Positions 52,402-61,411 of a stretch of 64,000 nt of DNA are shown in pieces (positions within the stretch are counted from its first letter, which is position 1; the number at the start of each line of letters is the position of its first letter). Source of the stretch: Paenibacillus macerans (GTDB lineage Bacteria > Bacillota > Bacilli > Paenibacillales > Paenibacillaceae); assembly GCF_900454495.1 (NCBI RefSeq), contig NZ_UGSI01000002.1, positions 1,957,001-2,021,000 on the forward strand, given 5' to 3'. The notes under the pieces are model-generated. The model was not told where the DNA came from and did no database searches. It saw nothing but the letters and a program-made list of their open reading frames with translations. The position numbers and the translations under genes are program-made.

Positions 52402-54015
52402 ATGACCGGAAACAAAAAAAGCAAAGGAATGGCTATAGCCGCTGTTATTCTGACTGCCTCCTTGTTGTTCACCGCATGTTCGTCATCGTCAAATTCAAAG
52501 TCCAATGAGCCGGGCGGAACGCAAGCGGGAGAATCGGGGAAACGGGTTACGCTTAAGATCGAAGTTTTCGATCGCGGAAATTCTCCGGCCGGATCCACGA
52601 TTACGGACAACTATTTAACGAACTACGTTCAAGAAAACTTCGGGGATCCCAACAACATCGATGTGGAATTTGTACCGGTTCCCCGGTCCGAAGAGGTGGA
52701 GAAGCTGAACGTATTGATGGCCAGCGGCAGCGACGTGCCGGACATCGTGTTCACTTATGACACGAATACTTTTAACCGCTATGCTTCGCAAGGAGGTTTA
52801 ACCGATCTGGGTCCGCTCCTGCAGCAGCATGCTCCGAATTTAAAGGCTTTCCTGGGTGAAGACATTCTGCAATACGGCCTGTATGAAGGCACGCAATACG
52901 CGGTCCCCGCTAAACGTTCACAAGTAGGTAAATATGCCTCCTTTATCCGTCAGGATTGGCTGGATAAGCTGGGTCTTGCCGTACCGCAAACCACGGAGGA
53001 GCTGTATGAAGCGCTGAAAGCCTTCAAAGAGAAAGATCCGGGCGGGACGGGAGGCCAGGTGATTCCTCTGGCGATGACGGTGGCCAACGCCCAGTACGAA
53101 CCGCTCATCTGGTCATTCATCGAGCCGCTGACGGAGGAACAAAGTTATACGCTGACGCAAACGCTCGGCTCCAATGATTATCCGGCGCTTTTGCCGGGCT
53201 TTAAGGATGCGCTGCGGTTTATGAACAAGCTGTACAACGAAGGTTTGATGAGCAAGGACTTCGCTCTGGATACGGACAAGAAAAAATTGGGCGAAGACGT
53301 ATCGTCGGGCAAAGTCGGCTTCTTCAGCGAGGACGATGTCAACCCTTTTTATGAGAACGGGACTTACGCAACGCTGCAAAAGAACGTTCCGGGCGCCATT
53401 CTCGCGGCGGTGGACGTATATTCGAACTCCGAAGGCAAACATCCCAAGCCGATGTACAATCCGAACGGGATGTATATCATGGTTCCTAAATCGAGCAAAC
53501 GCGCCGTGGAAGCCATCAAGTATTTGGAATGGATGGCCGCGGACGACCACCTGTTCCATATGCAAAACGGCATCGAAGGCGAAAATTACATGATGGTAGA
53601 CGGCGTTCCGGTCGCGATGGAGAAGCAAACGGAGGAAGCCTTAAACCGTCTGTACAATAGCGGCGACATGGCCATTATTGCGAACGGCAAACAGTTGGGA
53701 AGCGAGGAAATGAACCTGAAAGCCAGAGCGTTGCAATTCCCGCCGGAATATCAGGATATTGTCGCCAAAGCCCAGCAAATTGCCAATACCGATGTGATCG
53801 AGCCGGTTGTGATGAAGAGACCGATTGCGGCGCAAACGAAATACGGTACGACTTTGCAGGAAAAATTCAACGAAATGCTCGTGAAGACGACGATGGTGAA
53901 GCCGGATCAATTCGACAGCGTGTATGAAACGATGATGAAAGATTATATGGCCAGCGGAGGCCAGGCGGTTCTCGACGAACGCACGGCTGTCTATAAAGAG
54001 ATGCAGTCCAAGTAA
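52402..54015 (+). CDS. ABC transporter extracellular solute-binding lipoprotein (537 aa)
   Basis: A signal peptide with lipobox (LLFTACSSSS) anchors this family 1 binding protein outside the membrane. Typical segments are VLMASGSDVPDIVFTYDTNT, AVPAKRSQVGKYASFIRQDW and MYIMVPKSSKRAVEAIKYLE. ATG 52402 follows AAGGGGATG; the longer frame upstream would hide the signal peptide. Length is that of the LplA/YtcQ group binding complex oligosaccharides. It is followed within 25 bases by the permease genes. No ATPase gene is present, as usual for systems sharing MsmX. Confidence 0.92.
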   Translation: MTGNKKSKGMAIAAVILTASLLFTACSSSSNSKSNEPGGTQAGESGKRVTLKIEVFDRGNSPAGSTITDNYLTNYVQENFGDPNNIDVEFVPVPRSEEVEKLNVLMASGSDVPDIVFTYDTNTFNRYASQGGLTDLGPLLQQHAPNLKAFLGEDILQYGLYEGTQYAVPAKRSQVGKYASFIRQDWLDKLGLAVPQTTEELYEALKAFKEKDPGGTGGQVIPLAMTVANAQYEPLIWSFIEPLTEEQSYTLTQTLGSNDYPALLPGFKDALRFMNKLYNEGLMSKDFALDTDKKKLGEDVSSGKVGFFSEDDVNPFYENGTYATLQKNVPGAILAAVDVYSNSEGKHPKPMYNPNGMYIMVPKSSKRAVEAIKYLEWMAADDHLFHMQNGIEGENYMMVDGVPVAMEKQTEEALNRLYNSGDMAIIANGKQLGSEEMNLKARALQFPPEYQDIVAKAQQIANTDVIEPVVMKRPIAAQTKYGTTLQEKFNEMLVKTTMVKPDQFDSVYETMMKDYMASGGQAVLDERTAVYKEMQSK

Positions 54016-54039
54016 GTCGCCGCATAAGGAGGGACCGCT

Positions 54040-54942
54040 GTGAGTTGGAAAGTCTATTTCCGCAGATATTGGCAGCTGTACGCGCTGCTTGCGCTGCCGC
54101 TCGCTTATTTTATCATTTTTAGATACGGGCCGATGTACGGGATTCAAATCGCGTTTAAAGACTTCAACTTCTTCCAGGGTATTGGAGGAAGCGAATGGAC
54201 CGGCTTCGAGGCGTTCCGGGAAGTGTTCGGCATGCGGGATTTTTATATTACGCTCCGCAATACGCTGATGCTCAATTTTTTGGATTTGCTGGTCTCTTTT
54301 CCGGCGCCGCTCATTTTGGCTATTTTACTTTATGAAATGAAGACCGCCTGGTTCAAAAAGCTTTCGCAAACGATCCTTTATATCCCGCATTTCATATCCT
54401 GGGTGATCATCGGCGGCATCGCCGCCCAAGTGTTTGGCACGCAATCCGGCATGATCAACAATATCATCACCTCTTTGGGTTATGAAGCGGTTCCTTTTCT
54501 CACGGAAAAAAACACTTGGCTGATTACCTATTTGGTGATCGGTGTGTGGCAAAGTGCGGGCTGGGGGACGATTATCTATTTGGCGGCTTTGACCGGCATT
54601 AACAAAGAGCTGTTCGAAGCGGCAAGCATCGATGGGGCCGGCAGACTGAAACGGATTTGGCATATTACGCTCCCCGGCTTGAAAGCGACGATCGTCATGC
54701 TGCTGATCATCAATCTCGGCCATATGATTACCATCGGCTTTGACCGCCCGTATGTGATCGGCAATCTTGCCGTGCGCGAGTATTCCGACGTACTCAGCAC
54801 GTTCGTCTATCGAATCGGGCTCCAATCCGGCCAATACACGCTGGCAACGGTTGTCGGCTTGTTTCAGGCCGTCGTAGGGCTGGTTATGGTTCTTTCCGCA
54901 AACGCTATCTCCAAGAAGCTTACCGACGAGGGGATTATGTAG
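54040..54942 (+). CDS. Sugar ABC transporter permease, LplB type (300 aa)
   Basis: Six membrane helices and the EAA loop (LFEAASIDGAGRLKRIWHIT) that contacts the ATPase. The N-terminal segment YGPMYGIQIAFKDFNFFQGI is diagnostic of the LplB/YtcP-associated permeases. GTG start after AGGAGG. Confidence 0.92.
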   Translation: MSWKVYFRRYWQLYALLALPLAYFIIFRYGPMYGIQIAFKDFNFFQGIGGSEWTGFEAFREVFGMRDFYITLRNTLMLNFLDLLVSFPAPLILAILLYEMKTAWFKKLSQTILYIPHFISWVIIGGIAAQVFGTQSGMINNIITSLGYEAVPFLTEKNTWLITYLVIGVWQSAGWGTIIYLAALTGINKELFEAASIDGAGRLKRIWHITLPGLKATIVMLLIINLGHMITIGFDRPYVIGNLAVREYSDVLSTFVYRIGLQSGQYTLATVVGLFQAVVGLVMVLSANAISKKLTDEGIM

Positions 54943-54975
54943 GATATGCGAAGATTTTGAAAGGAGCGGACGCCT

Positions 54976-55851
54976 GTGAAAGAGCAAACAGCCAACCGCG
55001 TGTTCGATATTGTCAATTTTATCGTTTTAGCCGCCGCCACACTGCTTTGTCTAGCTCCGTTCATCCATATTTTAGCGGTTTCCCTGAGCTCTGCGGGGCC
55101 CATCTTATCGGGGAAGGTCAGTCTGATCCCGGTTGAAATCACTTTTGAATCCTATAAGCAGGTATTTACCGACTCGTCTATGATCCGTTCCTTAGGATTT
55201 ACGGTGCTGCTGACGGCATTGTTCACGGTATTTTGCATGGTCATGACGATCGCCGCCGGGTATCCTTTGTCCAAAAGAAAGCTGAAAGGCCGCAAGCTAT
55301 TCATGACGATCGTGCTCGTTACGATGTTCTTCAGCGGCGGCATCATTCCGGAATATATTTTGGTCCGCAGCCTGAACCTGCTGGACACGATCTGGGCGCT
55401 TGTGCTTCCGGGACTTATCAATCCTTTTTATTTAATTATTTTGATTACCTTTTTTAACAATATTCCGGAGAGCCTGGAGGAGTCCGCGGAAATTGACGGG
55501 AGCAGCCATTTTCGGACTTTGCTCGGCATTATCCTGCCGCTCTCGCTCCCGGTTATCGCCACGCTAAGCTTGTTTTATGCGGTAGGCCGGTGGAACGGAT
55601 TTCAGGATACGCTCATGTACATTAACAGTCCGGAGCTTTATCCGCTGCAACTTAAATTGTACCAGCTCATCCAGAACAATATGATATCCGATCTTCTGGC
55701 GGCGGAAGGCGCAGGCGCCGTCTCCAGGCTCGTACCGGAAGGATTGAAGTCGGCGAGCGTCATGTTTGCGACGGTGCCGATCCTGCTCGTTTACCCGTGG
55801 CTGCAGCGTTACTTCGTAAGCGGCGTGATGCTTGGCGCAGTGAAAGGTTGA
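54976..55851 (+). CDS. Sugar ABC transporter permease, YtcP/CarB type (291 aa)
   Basis: A second six-helix permease with the EAA loop SLEESAEIDGSSHFRTLLGI and the C-terminal YFVSGVMLGAVKG ending typical of YtcP proteins. GTG start after AAAGGAG, 33 bases behind its partner. Together with the binding protein it forms the importer. Confidence 0.92.
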   Translation: MKEQTANRVFDIVNFIVLAAATLLCLAPFIHILAVSLSSAGPILSGKVSLIPVEITFESYKQVFTDSSMIRSLGFTVLLTALFTVFCMVMTIAAGYPLSKRKLKGRKLFMTIVLVTMFFSGGIIPEYILVRSLNLLDTIWALVLPGLINPFYLIILITFFNNIPESLEESAEIDGSSHFRTLLGIILPLSLPVIATLSLFYAVGRWNGFQDTLMYINSPELYPLQLKLYQLIQNNMISDLLAAEGAGAVSRLVPEGLKSASVMFATVPILLVYPWLQRYFVSGVMLGAVKG

Positions 55852-56064
55852 TATGGCCAACGTATGATCTGATCAGTCGATTACAGGCTGTGTAAGTTGA
55901 ACCAAAGAAAAGCGGAAGTTAGGCAAAAGTGTGGAATGATTCCGAAGAAACGGGAGCGATCGCGGTCAATAGGAACATTTCAACGGCTGCCCTGTCACGT
56001 TCACTCGGTAGTTCAACTTATACAGATGAACTGGACGACGGCTGAAGAAAGTGTGGGAAAGCGT

Positions 56065-57816
56065 ATGGAGATTTATGAAAAGCTGGTCTTAGCGAACGAT
56101 GATTTCGTGCAAGATGCGATGGAGCGTCAGGTGCTTGACACAGCCAGCCGCTTCTACGGCGGGGTGGCCGATCCGGCGAACGGCCTTGCCTGGCCGAGCC
56201 ACGGCGGAACGCCGAAGGAAATGGCCGCATGGGCATGTGCTCTCATTAACGAAGACTCCCGATTCTATCATCATGAAGAGCTGCTGCATCGTTTGGAACT
56301 GGCGGCGGAATTTATGCTGCGGTCGCAGCATGCCGACGGTTCGATTTCGCCGCCGTGGACGAACCTGCATTCGCCGCCCGACACGGCTTTCGTCGTGAGC
56401 GGTTTGGCACAGGTCTATGAGTTGTTGAACGCCCATGCCGCTGTATATGAACAAATTCGCAAGGCGGCAGCGGATATTCGCCGTTTTCTGGAGCGAACCA
56501 TTCCCGTCTTGCAGACGGGAGGATGCCATACTCCGAATCACCGCTGGGTCATCGCTTCGGCTCTCGGGTTTATGTTTAAGCTGACGGGGCGAGCAAAGCT
56601 GAAAGAGCGGGCGGAGCAATGGCTCGCGGAAGGCCTCGACTGCACGGAGGACGGGGAGTGGACGGAACGCAGCAACGGCATTTATAACGCCGTTAGCGAC
56701 CTCGTGCTGTATTATGCTGCGGAGCTGTTGGGCCGCCCGGAGCTGCTGGAACCTGTGCGCCGGAACTTGCGGATGATGGCGTACTTGATCCATCCCGGCG
56801 GGGACGTGGTTACGGATTATTCCGGGCGTCAGGATTTCGGCCGCCAATCCGATTTGAGCGGTTTTTTTCTGATCCTGAAGCTGATGGAGGAGCGCGACCG
56901 CGATCCGCTGTTTGCGGCGCTGGCCGATCTCGCCGGCGAGGCGCTGGGGCAACCCGGCATGCTGCCGAACAACGCGCTGATCGGCTACCTGCGTTACCCG
57001 GAGCTGCGGCGGCGCAAGGTAGAGCCCGGCCCCTTGCCGGACCGGTACAAAGTTGTCATTAACGGCGGTTTTCCACGCGAGCGTTATCTGCAGGCGATGG
57101 AGGCGGCCGGGCACGGAGGGCGTATTTACCACAGCCGCCTGCATCCCGATTTCGGCGCGCCGGTCGCCCGCCAGCGGGAAGGAAAGACGAGCGTGACCGT
57201 CATGGCCGAAGCGAATTCGTTTTTCGCCCTGCGGCACGGTGAGGCCCGGCTGCTTGGCGTGCAGATCGGCACTTCTTTTGGGCCTGGGTTTGTCAAGTTT
57301 CAGACGCTGGAGCGGCTGGGGCAAGGTTATCGCTTGCGGGCCGAGGAGTATAAAGGCTATTACGGGCCCGTACCGGCCCGGCATTTGCCTGCCGCGGCGG
57401 GGGAAGCGGTGAGCCCCTGGTATTTGCTGCCGCATCATCTTCGCGAAGTCACCCATGAGCAGAAGCATGAGGTGGAGCTCGAGCTTGCGGAAACCGGGCA
57501 GGGCTGGAGCCTGCGCCTCTGCTGCCGGCTGCCGGAGGTGCTGATGACGCAGGTTTCCTTCATCTTCGGCAGCGAAGGGGCATGGTTCGGAGAGGGGGTT
57601 GCGTCGGCGGGCGAAGGAACGTACTTTTGGAAGGACGGGCGTGTCCGGTACAGTTCGGGAAGCGATTGGATCGAACTTGAAGGCGGCGGCCATGAACACT
57701 CGGCAAAGGAACTCAACAACCTAAGTTATCCGCCCGATTGCCGGACCTTGCTGGTCAACCTGCTAACGCCGTATGACCGTACGTTTCAATTGCGGTTGTC
57801 CCCCGCCCAAGAATAA
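56065..57816 (+). CDS. Putative polysaccharide-degrading enzyme, six-hairpin barrel plus beta domain (583 aa)
   Basis: The N-terminal 330 residues contain repeated helical hairpins (LLHRLELAAEFMLRSQHADG, SPPDTAFVVSGLAQVYELLN, HRWVIASALGFMFKLTGRAK), as in unsaturated-glycan hydrolases and lyases. The last 230 residues are beta-rich, as in heparinase-like lyases. There is no signal peptide, so it should act on imported oligosaccharide. ATG 56065 is chosen because GGGAAAG precedes it; longer starts to 55897 are open but unsupported. It is the last gene of the uptake operon. The precise family and substrate are not recognised. Confidence 0.65.
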   Translation: MEIYEKLVLANDDFVQDAMERQVLDTASRFYGGVADPANGLAWPSHGGTPKEMAAWACALINEDSRFYHHEELLHRLELAAEFMLRSQHADGSISPPWTNLHSPPDTAFVVSGLAQVYELLNAHAAVYEQIRKAAADIRRFLERTIPVLQTGGCHTPNHRWVIASALGFMFKLTGRAKLKERAEQWLAEGLDCTEDGEWTERSNGIYNAVSDLVLYYAAELLGRPELLEPVRRNLRMMAYLIHPGGDVVTDYSGRQDFGRQSDLSGFFLILKLMEERDRDPLFAALADLAGEALGQPGMLPNNALIGYLRYPELRRRKVEPGPLPDRYKVVINGGFPRERYLQAMEAAGHGGRIYHSRLHPDFGAPVARQREGKTSVTVMAEANSFFALRHGEARLLGVQIGTSFGPGFVKFQTLERLGQGYRLRAEEYKGYYGPVPARHLPAAAGEAVSPWYLLPHHLREVTHEQKHEVELELAETGQGWSLRLCCRLPEVLMTQVSFIFGSEGAWFGEGVASAGEGTYFWKDGRVRYSSGSDWIELEGGGHEHSAKELNNLSYPPDCRTLLVNLLTPYDRTFQLRLSPAQE

Positions 57817-57850
57817 ATGCTTAAACGTTCTATCGCCGAGAGTCGGGAGA

Positions 57851-57940
57851 CTGGACTCTGGACTCTGGACTCTGGGTTCTAGATTCTAGATTCTAGATTC
57901 TAGAGTCTAGAGTCTAGAGTCTAGATCTGGACTCTGGGTT
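57851..57940. repeat. Heptad tandem repeat (CTRGRNT units)
   Basis: Thirteen units follow one another: CTGGACT three times, CTGGGTT, CTAGATT three times, CTAGAGT three times, a six-base CTAGAT, CTGGACT and CTGGGTT. The TCTAGA-rich middle is self-complementary and could fold. The stepwise change of unit type indicates local expansion by slippage. Confidence 0.95.
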
Positions 57941-57955
57941 CGGCTTTGGCTGGAT

Positions 57956-58129
57956 CAAATGCAAAAGTGCATTTGATTTACGGTATATTACTTTATTTAG
58001 AGCGGTTGAGATGCAAAAGCGCATTTGGTTTGGGGCTGTTCGATAAAAAAGGGGGGATGAACTGCACTTTTGCATTTGAACCCCCTATTTCGGTAAATTT
58101 CGACGAAAATCGCATGCCCTTTTGCATTT
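57956..58129. repeat. Four dispersed ATGCAAAAGxGCATTT boxes
   Basis: CAAATGCAAAAGTGCATTTG at 57956-57975 is itself an inverted repeat. Variants follow at 58011-58027, 58063-58078 (reverse orientation) and 58112-58129 (reverse orientation). They might act as terminators or a REP-like family. Confidence 0.75.
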
Positions 58130-58140
58130 CATGGGATGTT

Positions 58141-58220
58141 TTGGAGGCAAATCACCGATGCTGGAGGCGAACCACCGATGCTGGAGGCGAACCACCGATA
58201 GCTGGAGGCGAAACGCCAAC
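58141..58220. repeat. 20-bp tandem repeat, four units
   Basis: Units of CTGGAGGCGAACCACCGATG occur at 58161-58180 and 58181-58200 (one change), with diverged copies at 58141-58160 and 58201-58220. The array ends just inside the 3' side of the histidine kinase gene. Confidence 0.9.
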
Positions 58221-58231
58221 AGCCGCTTTCT

Positions 58232-59749
58232 TTAAGAGCCGGCGATAGGCCTGCCGGTAGCTGCCGTCTGCTCAAGGCTGTGCACATGTTCCGGCTTTTG
58301 TTCCCAGTCTTTTTGTTCCCAGTCCTTCCGCTCCCAATCCGGCTGCTCCAGCCGCAGCTTGAGCACAAACGTGCTTCCCGCGTCCGTACTGCCGTCCAGC
58401 AGCAGGTCGCCGCCTTGGGCGCGGGCGAGCAGCCGGCTGTAGGTCAAGCCGAGGCCCAGCCCGCGCACTTTCCGCTTCTTGGCTTGCCCGCGGTAGAACT
58501 GCTCGAAGATGTGCGGCTGTTCCTCCGCCGGGATGCCGCCGCCGTTGTCGCGGACGAGGATGTCCATGTATCTGTCGTGCGAAATCAGCCGGATACCGAC
58601 GCGGAGCGGGCGTTCGTCCGCCGCGGCTTGCAGGGCGTTGTTCAGCAGATTCACCACGATTTGCTGAATCCGCAGGGCGTCCCCGAGGGCGACAAGCTCC
58701 TCCCCGCAGGGTTCGATCGCAACGGAGACCTGTTCCTCCTCATGGAGCAGCCCCCATTGATAGACGATTTCCTCCACGAGCAGCTTCACATTGAGCGGGC
58801 TGCTTTTCACTTCCAGGCTGCCGGAGGAAAGAGCGTTGTAGTTGAGCAGGTCGGCAACCATCCATTCCAGCCGTTCGGACTCCTTTAGGGCGATATCCAA
58901 AAATTCCTCGGCTTCCTCCCGGTTCACCACCCCTTCGCGCACCGCCAAAAGCAAACCTTTGATGGAGGTGACCGGGGTCTTTAGCTCATGGGTCACTCCG
59001 GCCAGCTGCAGCGCCCGCCACGCTTCCAACTGCTTGAGGCGAAAGGCCATGTCCTTAAAGGAGCCGATCATCTCCTGGATTTCGCGCTCCGGCGTGGCGA
59101 TATCCAGGTTGACGTCGTATGAGCCGGCGGCGATCTGCCTGGCGCTTAGGGCGACGCGGCGAATCGGGCGCGACAGCTTGCGGGACAAAGCGTAAAGCGT
59201 GATCCAACCGCACAAAACGAGCGTAAGCAGCAGCAGAACGACCAAAACGATTTCGTTCGGGCTATAGGTCAGCGAGCGTTTGGATTGAAGCAAGGCGACC
59301 TGTCCCTTTTTTTCGCCGCCGCTCATGATCGGAGTCGTCACCGCCATAAACCGGCTGTCACGCGATTCGGCCAGATCGTCCGTCAGCTTGTGTTTCAAAT
59401 CTTTATCGCTGATTTTTGGTTTGGAGAATACAAGGTTCCCTTGATCATCGGTAATAATCAGACAAAGCTCGTCCTTGTCCAGATTGAAATAAACAAACCG
59501 GCTTTTCAGCAAATGCTGAAAATCGGGCGGAATGACAATTTCCCCGTTTGGGGAGGTGACCCGTTCGGAAATTTCCTGACCGAGCAGTCCGGTCGTTTTC
59601 AGCCGGCTGTCCCTCGCCGTTTCCCGAATCCAATACACCGCAGCCACAGTGATAATGGCCAGGCCCAGGCACAAGATGACAAAATACCGCAGGGTCCAGT
59701 AAGACAGGATCGAGGTCTGCTTAGGCGCAGGTTTTATTCTTTGACCCAT
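58232..59749 (-). CDS. Two-component sensor histidine kinase (505 aa)
   Basis: The protein has two membrane helices (about residues 20-45 and 165-190) around an extracellular sensor, a HAMP domain, the phospho-acceptor His in AGVTHELKTPVTSIKGLL, and the ATPase boxes NNALQAA, DNGGGIP and GLGLGLTYSRLL. The C-terminus carries a small repeat (DWERKDWEQKDWEQK), absent from typical kinases. It overlaps the response regulator gene by 16 bases. The ATG lies inside the regulator's last codons, so translation is coupled. Confidence 0.95.
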   Translation of the reverse strand: MGQRIKPAPKQTSILSYWTLRYFVILCLGLAIITVAAVYWIRETARDSRLKTTGLLGQEISERVTSPNGEIVIPPDFQHLLKSRFVYFNLDKDELCLIITDDQGNLVFSKPKISDKDLKHKLTDDLAESRDSRFMAVTTPIMSGGEKKGQVALLQSKRSLTYSPNEIVLVVLLLLTLVLCGWITLYALSRKLSRPIRRVALSARQIAAGSYDVNLDIATPEREIQEMIGSFKDMAFRLKQLEAWRALQLAGVTHELKTPVTSIKGLLLAVREGVVNREEAEEFLDIALKESERLEWMVADLLNYNALSSGSLEVKSSPLNVKLLVEEIVYQWGLLHEEEQVSVAIEPCGEELVALGDALRIQQIVVNLLNNALQAAADERPLRVGIRLISHDRYMDILVRDNGGGIPAEEQPHIFEQFYRGQAKKRKVRGLGLGLTYSRLLARAQGGDLLLDGSTDAGSTFVLKLRLEQPDWERKDWEQKDWEQKPEHVHSLEQTAATGRPIAGS

Positions 59750-60417
59750 AATTGATACCCCATTCCCCGCAGCGTGCGGATTTCTCCGTCTTTCGCCGAC
59801 CAGTGCGACAGCGCCTGACGCAGCCGTTTAATCGACAGATCGACTGCCCGGTCGCTCCCGTCATAGTCCATCCCCCATACCTGCTCAATCAACTGTTCAC
59901 GGGTAAAAGTCCGGTTGGGCCGCTCGGCCAGGAAAAGCAGCAAAGCCAACTCGCGGGGATTTAACGCGACCTCGGCTCCGTTGACCTGGACCTGCTTGGC
60001 GGCCAAATCGATATGCAGGTTGCCGTAAATTCTTGTACTGCGGTGGTCGTTCCAATGCGGCGGCCGGCGCAGCACGGCGTTGATCCGGGCGATGACCTCC
60101 TCCGGGACGAACGGCTTGACCATGTAATCGTCGGCCCCTCCGTTCAGGCCGTCGAGCCGGTCCGATATTCCGTCCCTCGCCGTCAGCATAATGACAGGGC
60201 AGGCGCTTTTTTTCCGGATCGCGGACAGCAGATCCATGCCGTCCGAGTCCGGCAGCATGAGATCGAGCAAAATCAGATCCGGCGCTTTGCGAGCGAACTG
60301 CTCCATGGCTTCAGCGCCGTTAGCGGCCCGGACGGGCTGGTAACCCGCCTTCTTGACGTAAGCGGCCAGCACGCGCGAAATGGCTTCCTCGTCTTCGATA
60401 ATCAATATGGTTTTCAC
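59734..60417 (-). CDS. OmpR/PhoB-family response regulator (227 aa)
   Basis: The receiver domain has the acidic pocket (LIIEDEE), the phosphorylated Asp in LILLDLMLPDSDG, and conserved Thr and Lys (MLTARDG, VKPF). A winged-helix output domain follows (LNPRELALLLFLAERPNRTF, RAVDLSIKRLRQAL). GTG start after AAAAAGGAG. It diverges from the YceI-like gene across about 190 bases, so that gene is a natural target. Confidence 0.95.
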   Translation of the reverse strand: MKTILIIEDEEAISRVLAAYVKKAGYQPVRAANGAEAMEQFARKAPDLILLDLMLPDSDGMDLLSAIRKKSACPVIMLTARDGISDRLDGLNGGADDYMVKPFVPEEVIARINAVLRRPPHWNDHRSTRIYGNLHIDLAAKQVQVNGAEVALNPRELALLLFLAERPNRTFTREQLIEQVWGMDYDGSDRAVDLSIKRLRQALSHWSAKDGEIRTLRGMGYQLWVKE

Positions 60418-60606
60418 GGAAATCTCCTTTTTCTCGAAATCTCGTTGCTTACATCAATACCATATGCCGAGCCCGGCCGCAAGCATCGCCTAATGGGAAT
60501 TTTCTCAAAAAATCCAATTTACGGAAAAAGGCGGCGTTCTGACATCATCCCGACACATTCGAATGGTAGGTTATGAGATAAATAGGGATAGGAGGTTTTA
60601 CAATTT

Positions 60607-61311
60607 ATGAGCAAAAAAACGAGAAACTGGATCATAGCGGGCGGGGCCGCTGCAGTGATATTGATAGGAACGGGCGGTTATAAGTTTATGGACAACTACT
60701 TGGGCAACCGGGTGGAAATTGAGCAAGCTATTCCGGCCAGCGGCGCTGTGGCCGATGCTTCGGCAGACGGTGAAAAAACGGTCGTAACCGCCGAGCGGTT
60801 GAACGGGGAATGGAAGATTACCGACGCTTCCAAGGTTTATTTTTCCGTGACGACTTCGCGCGAGACCGTAAACTTTGAAAATGCCGCGGTTAGCGGAACA
60901 TGGACGATTCAGCTGGACCAGCCCGAGGATATGAAGGCCGAGGGAGTCTTGGAGATGAGCGATGTGAACTCCGGAAACGGGCAGCGGGACGAGCATATCA
61001 AAACCGCCGACTTTTTTGATGTAGCGCAGTATCCCCAGGCAACATTTACCGCCGCCTCCTTTGAAGGACTGCCTGGCGAATGGGAGGAAGGGAAAGTTTA
61101 CGATTTTAAGATGGCCGGAACGATGAACGTCAAAGGGATCGATAAAGAGGTTACATTCGACGGACAAGCGCTTTACCAGGATAATCAGGTGCGATTGTCC
61201 GGCACAACGACCGTGACCTTCGCCGATTTCGGCCTGCAAAATCCGCACAACGTCGTTTTGGATACGGAAAACGATATTTCCGTCCGGCTGGAGCTGGTGC
61301 TTGAGAAGTAA
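60607..61311 (+). CDS. Membrane-anchored YceI-like lipid-binding protein (234 aa)
   Basis: An N-terminal membrane anchor (WIIAGGAAAVILIGTGGYKF) is followed by an extracellular YceI lipocalin domain. Its motifs are WKITDASKVYFSV, DEHIKTADFFDVAQYPQATF and MAGTMNVKGIDKEVTFDGQA. YceI proteins bind polyisoprenoid or similar lipids and are often stress induced. AGGAGG precedes the ATG. It is divergently transcribed from the two-component genes and probably responds to cell envelope stress. Confidence 0.92.
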   Translation: MSKKTRNWIIAGGAAAVILIGTGGYKFMDNYLGNRVEIEQAIPASGAVADASADGEKTVVTAERLNGEWKITDASKVYFSVTTSRETVNFENAAVSGTWTIQLDQPEDMKAEGVLEMSDVNSGNGQRDEHIKTADFFDVAQYPQATFTAASFEGLPGEWEEGKVYDFKMAGTMNVKGIDKEVTFDGQALYQDNQVRLSGTTTVTFADFGLQNPHNVVLDTENDISVRLELVLEK

Positions 61312-61411
61312 ATTTTGGAATCAGACGAACATATTTGACCGGCGCTTTGAATAGGATCAATTGATTGTGGAAAATGATGCCGTACATTCGGCAGAGGAGT
61401 GATTGATCCTT

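Larger units (their letters stand above)
57817..58231. other. Repeat-rich intergenic region
   Basis: The gap between the convergent enzyme and kinase genes holds three different repeat types (heptads, GCATTT boxes, 20-bp units) and no gene. Confidence 0.7.

Noticed and set aside
56089..57699. 536-codon open frame on the minus strand
   Set aside because: It mirrors the 583-aa enzyme gene, with low-complexity Arg/Gln/His-rich translation and no start signals.
58141..58220. CRISPR-like array
   Set aside because: The 20-bp units are contiguous with no intervening spacers, and no cas genes are nearby.
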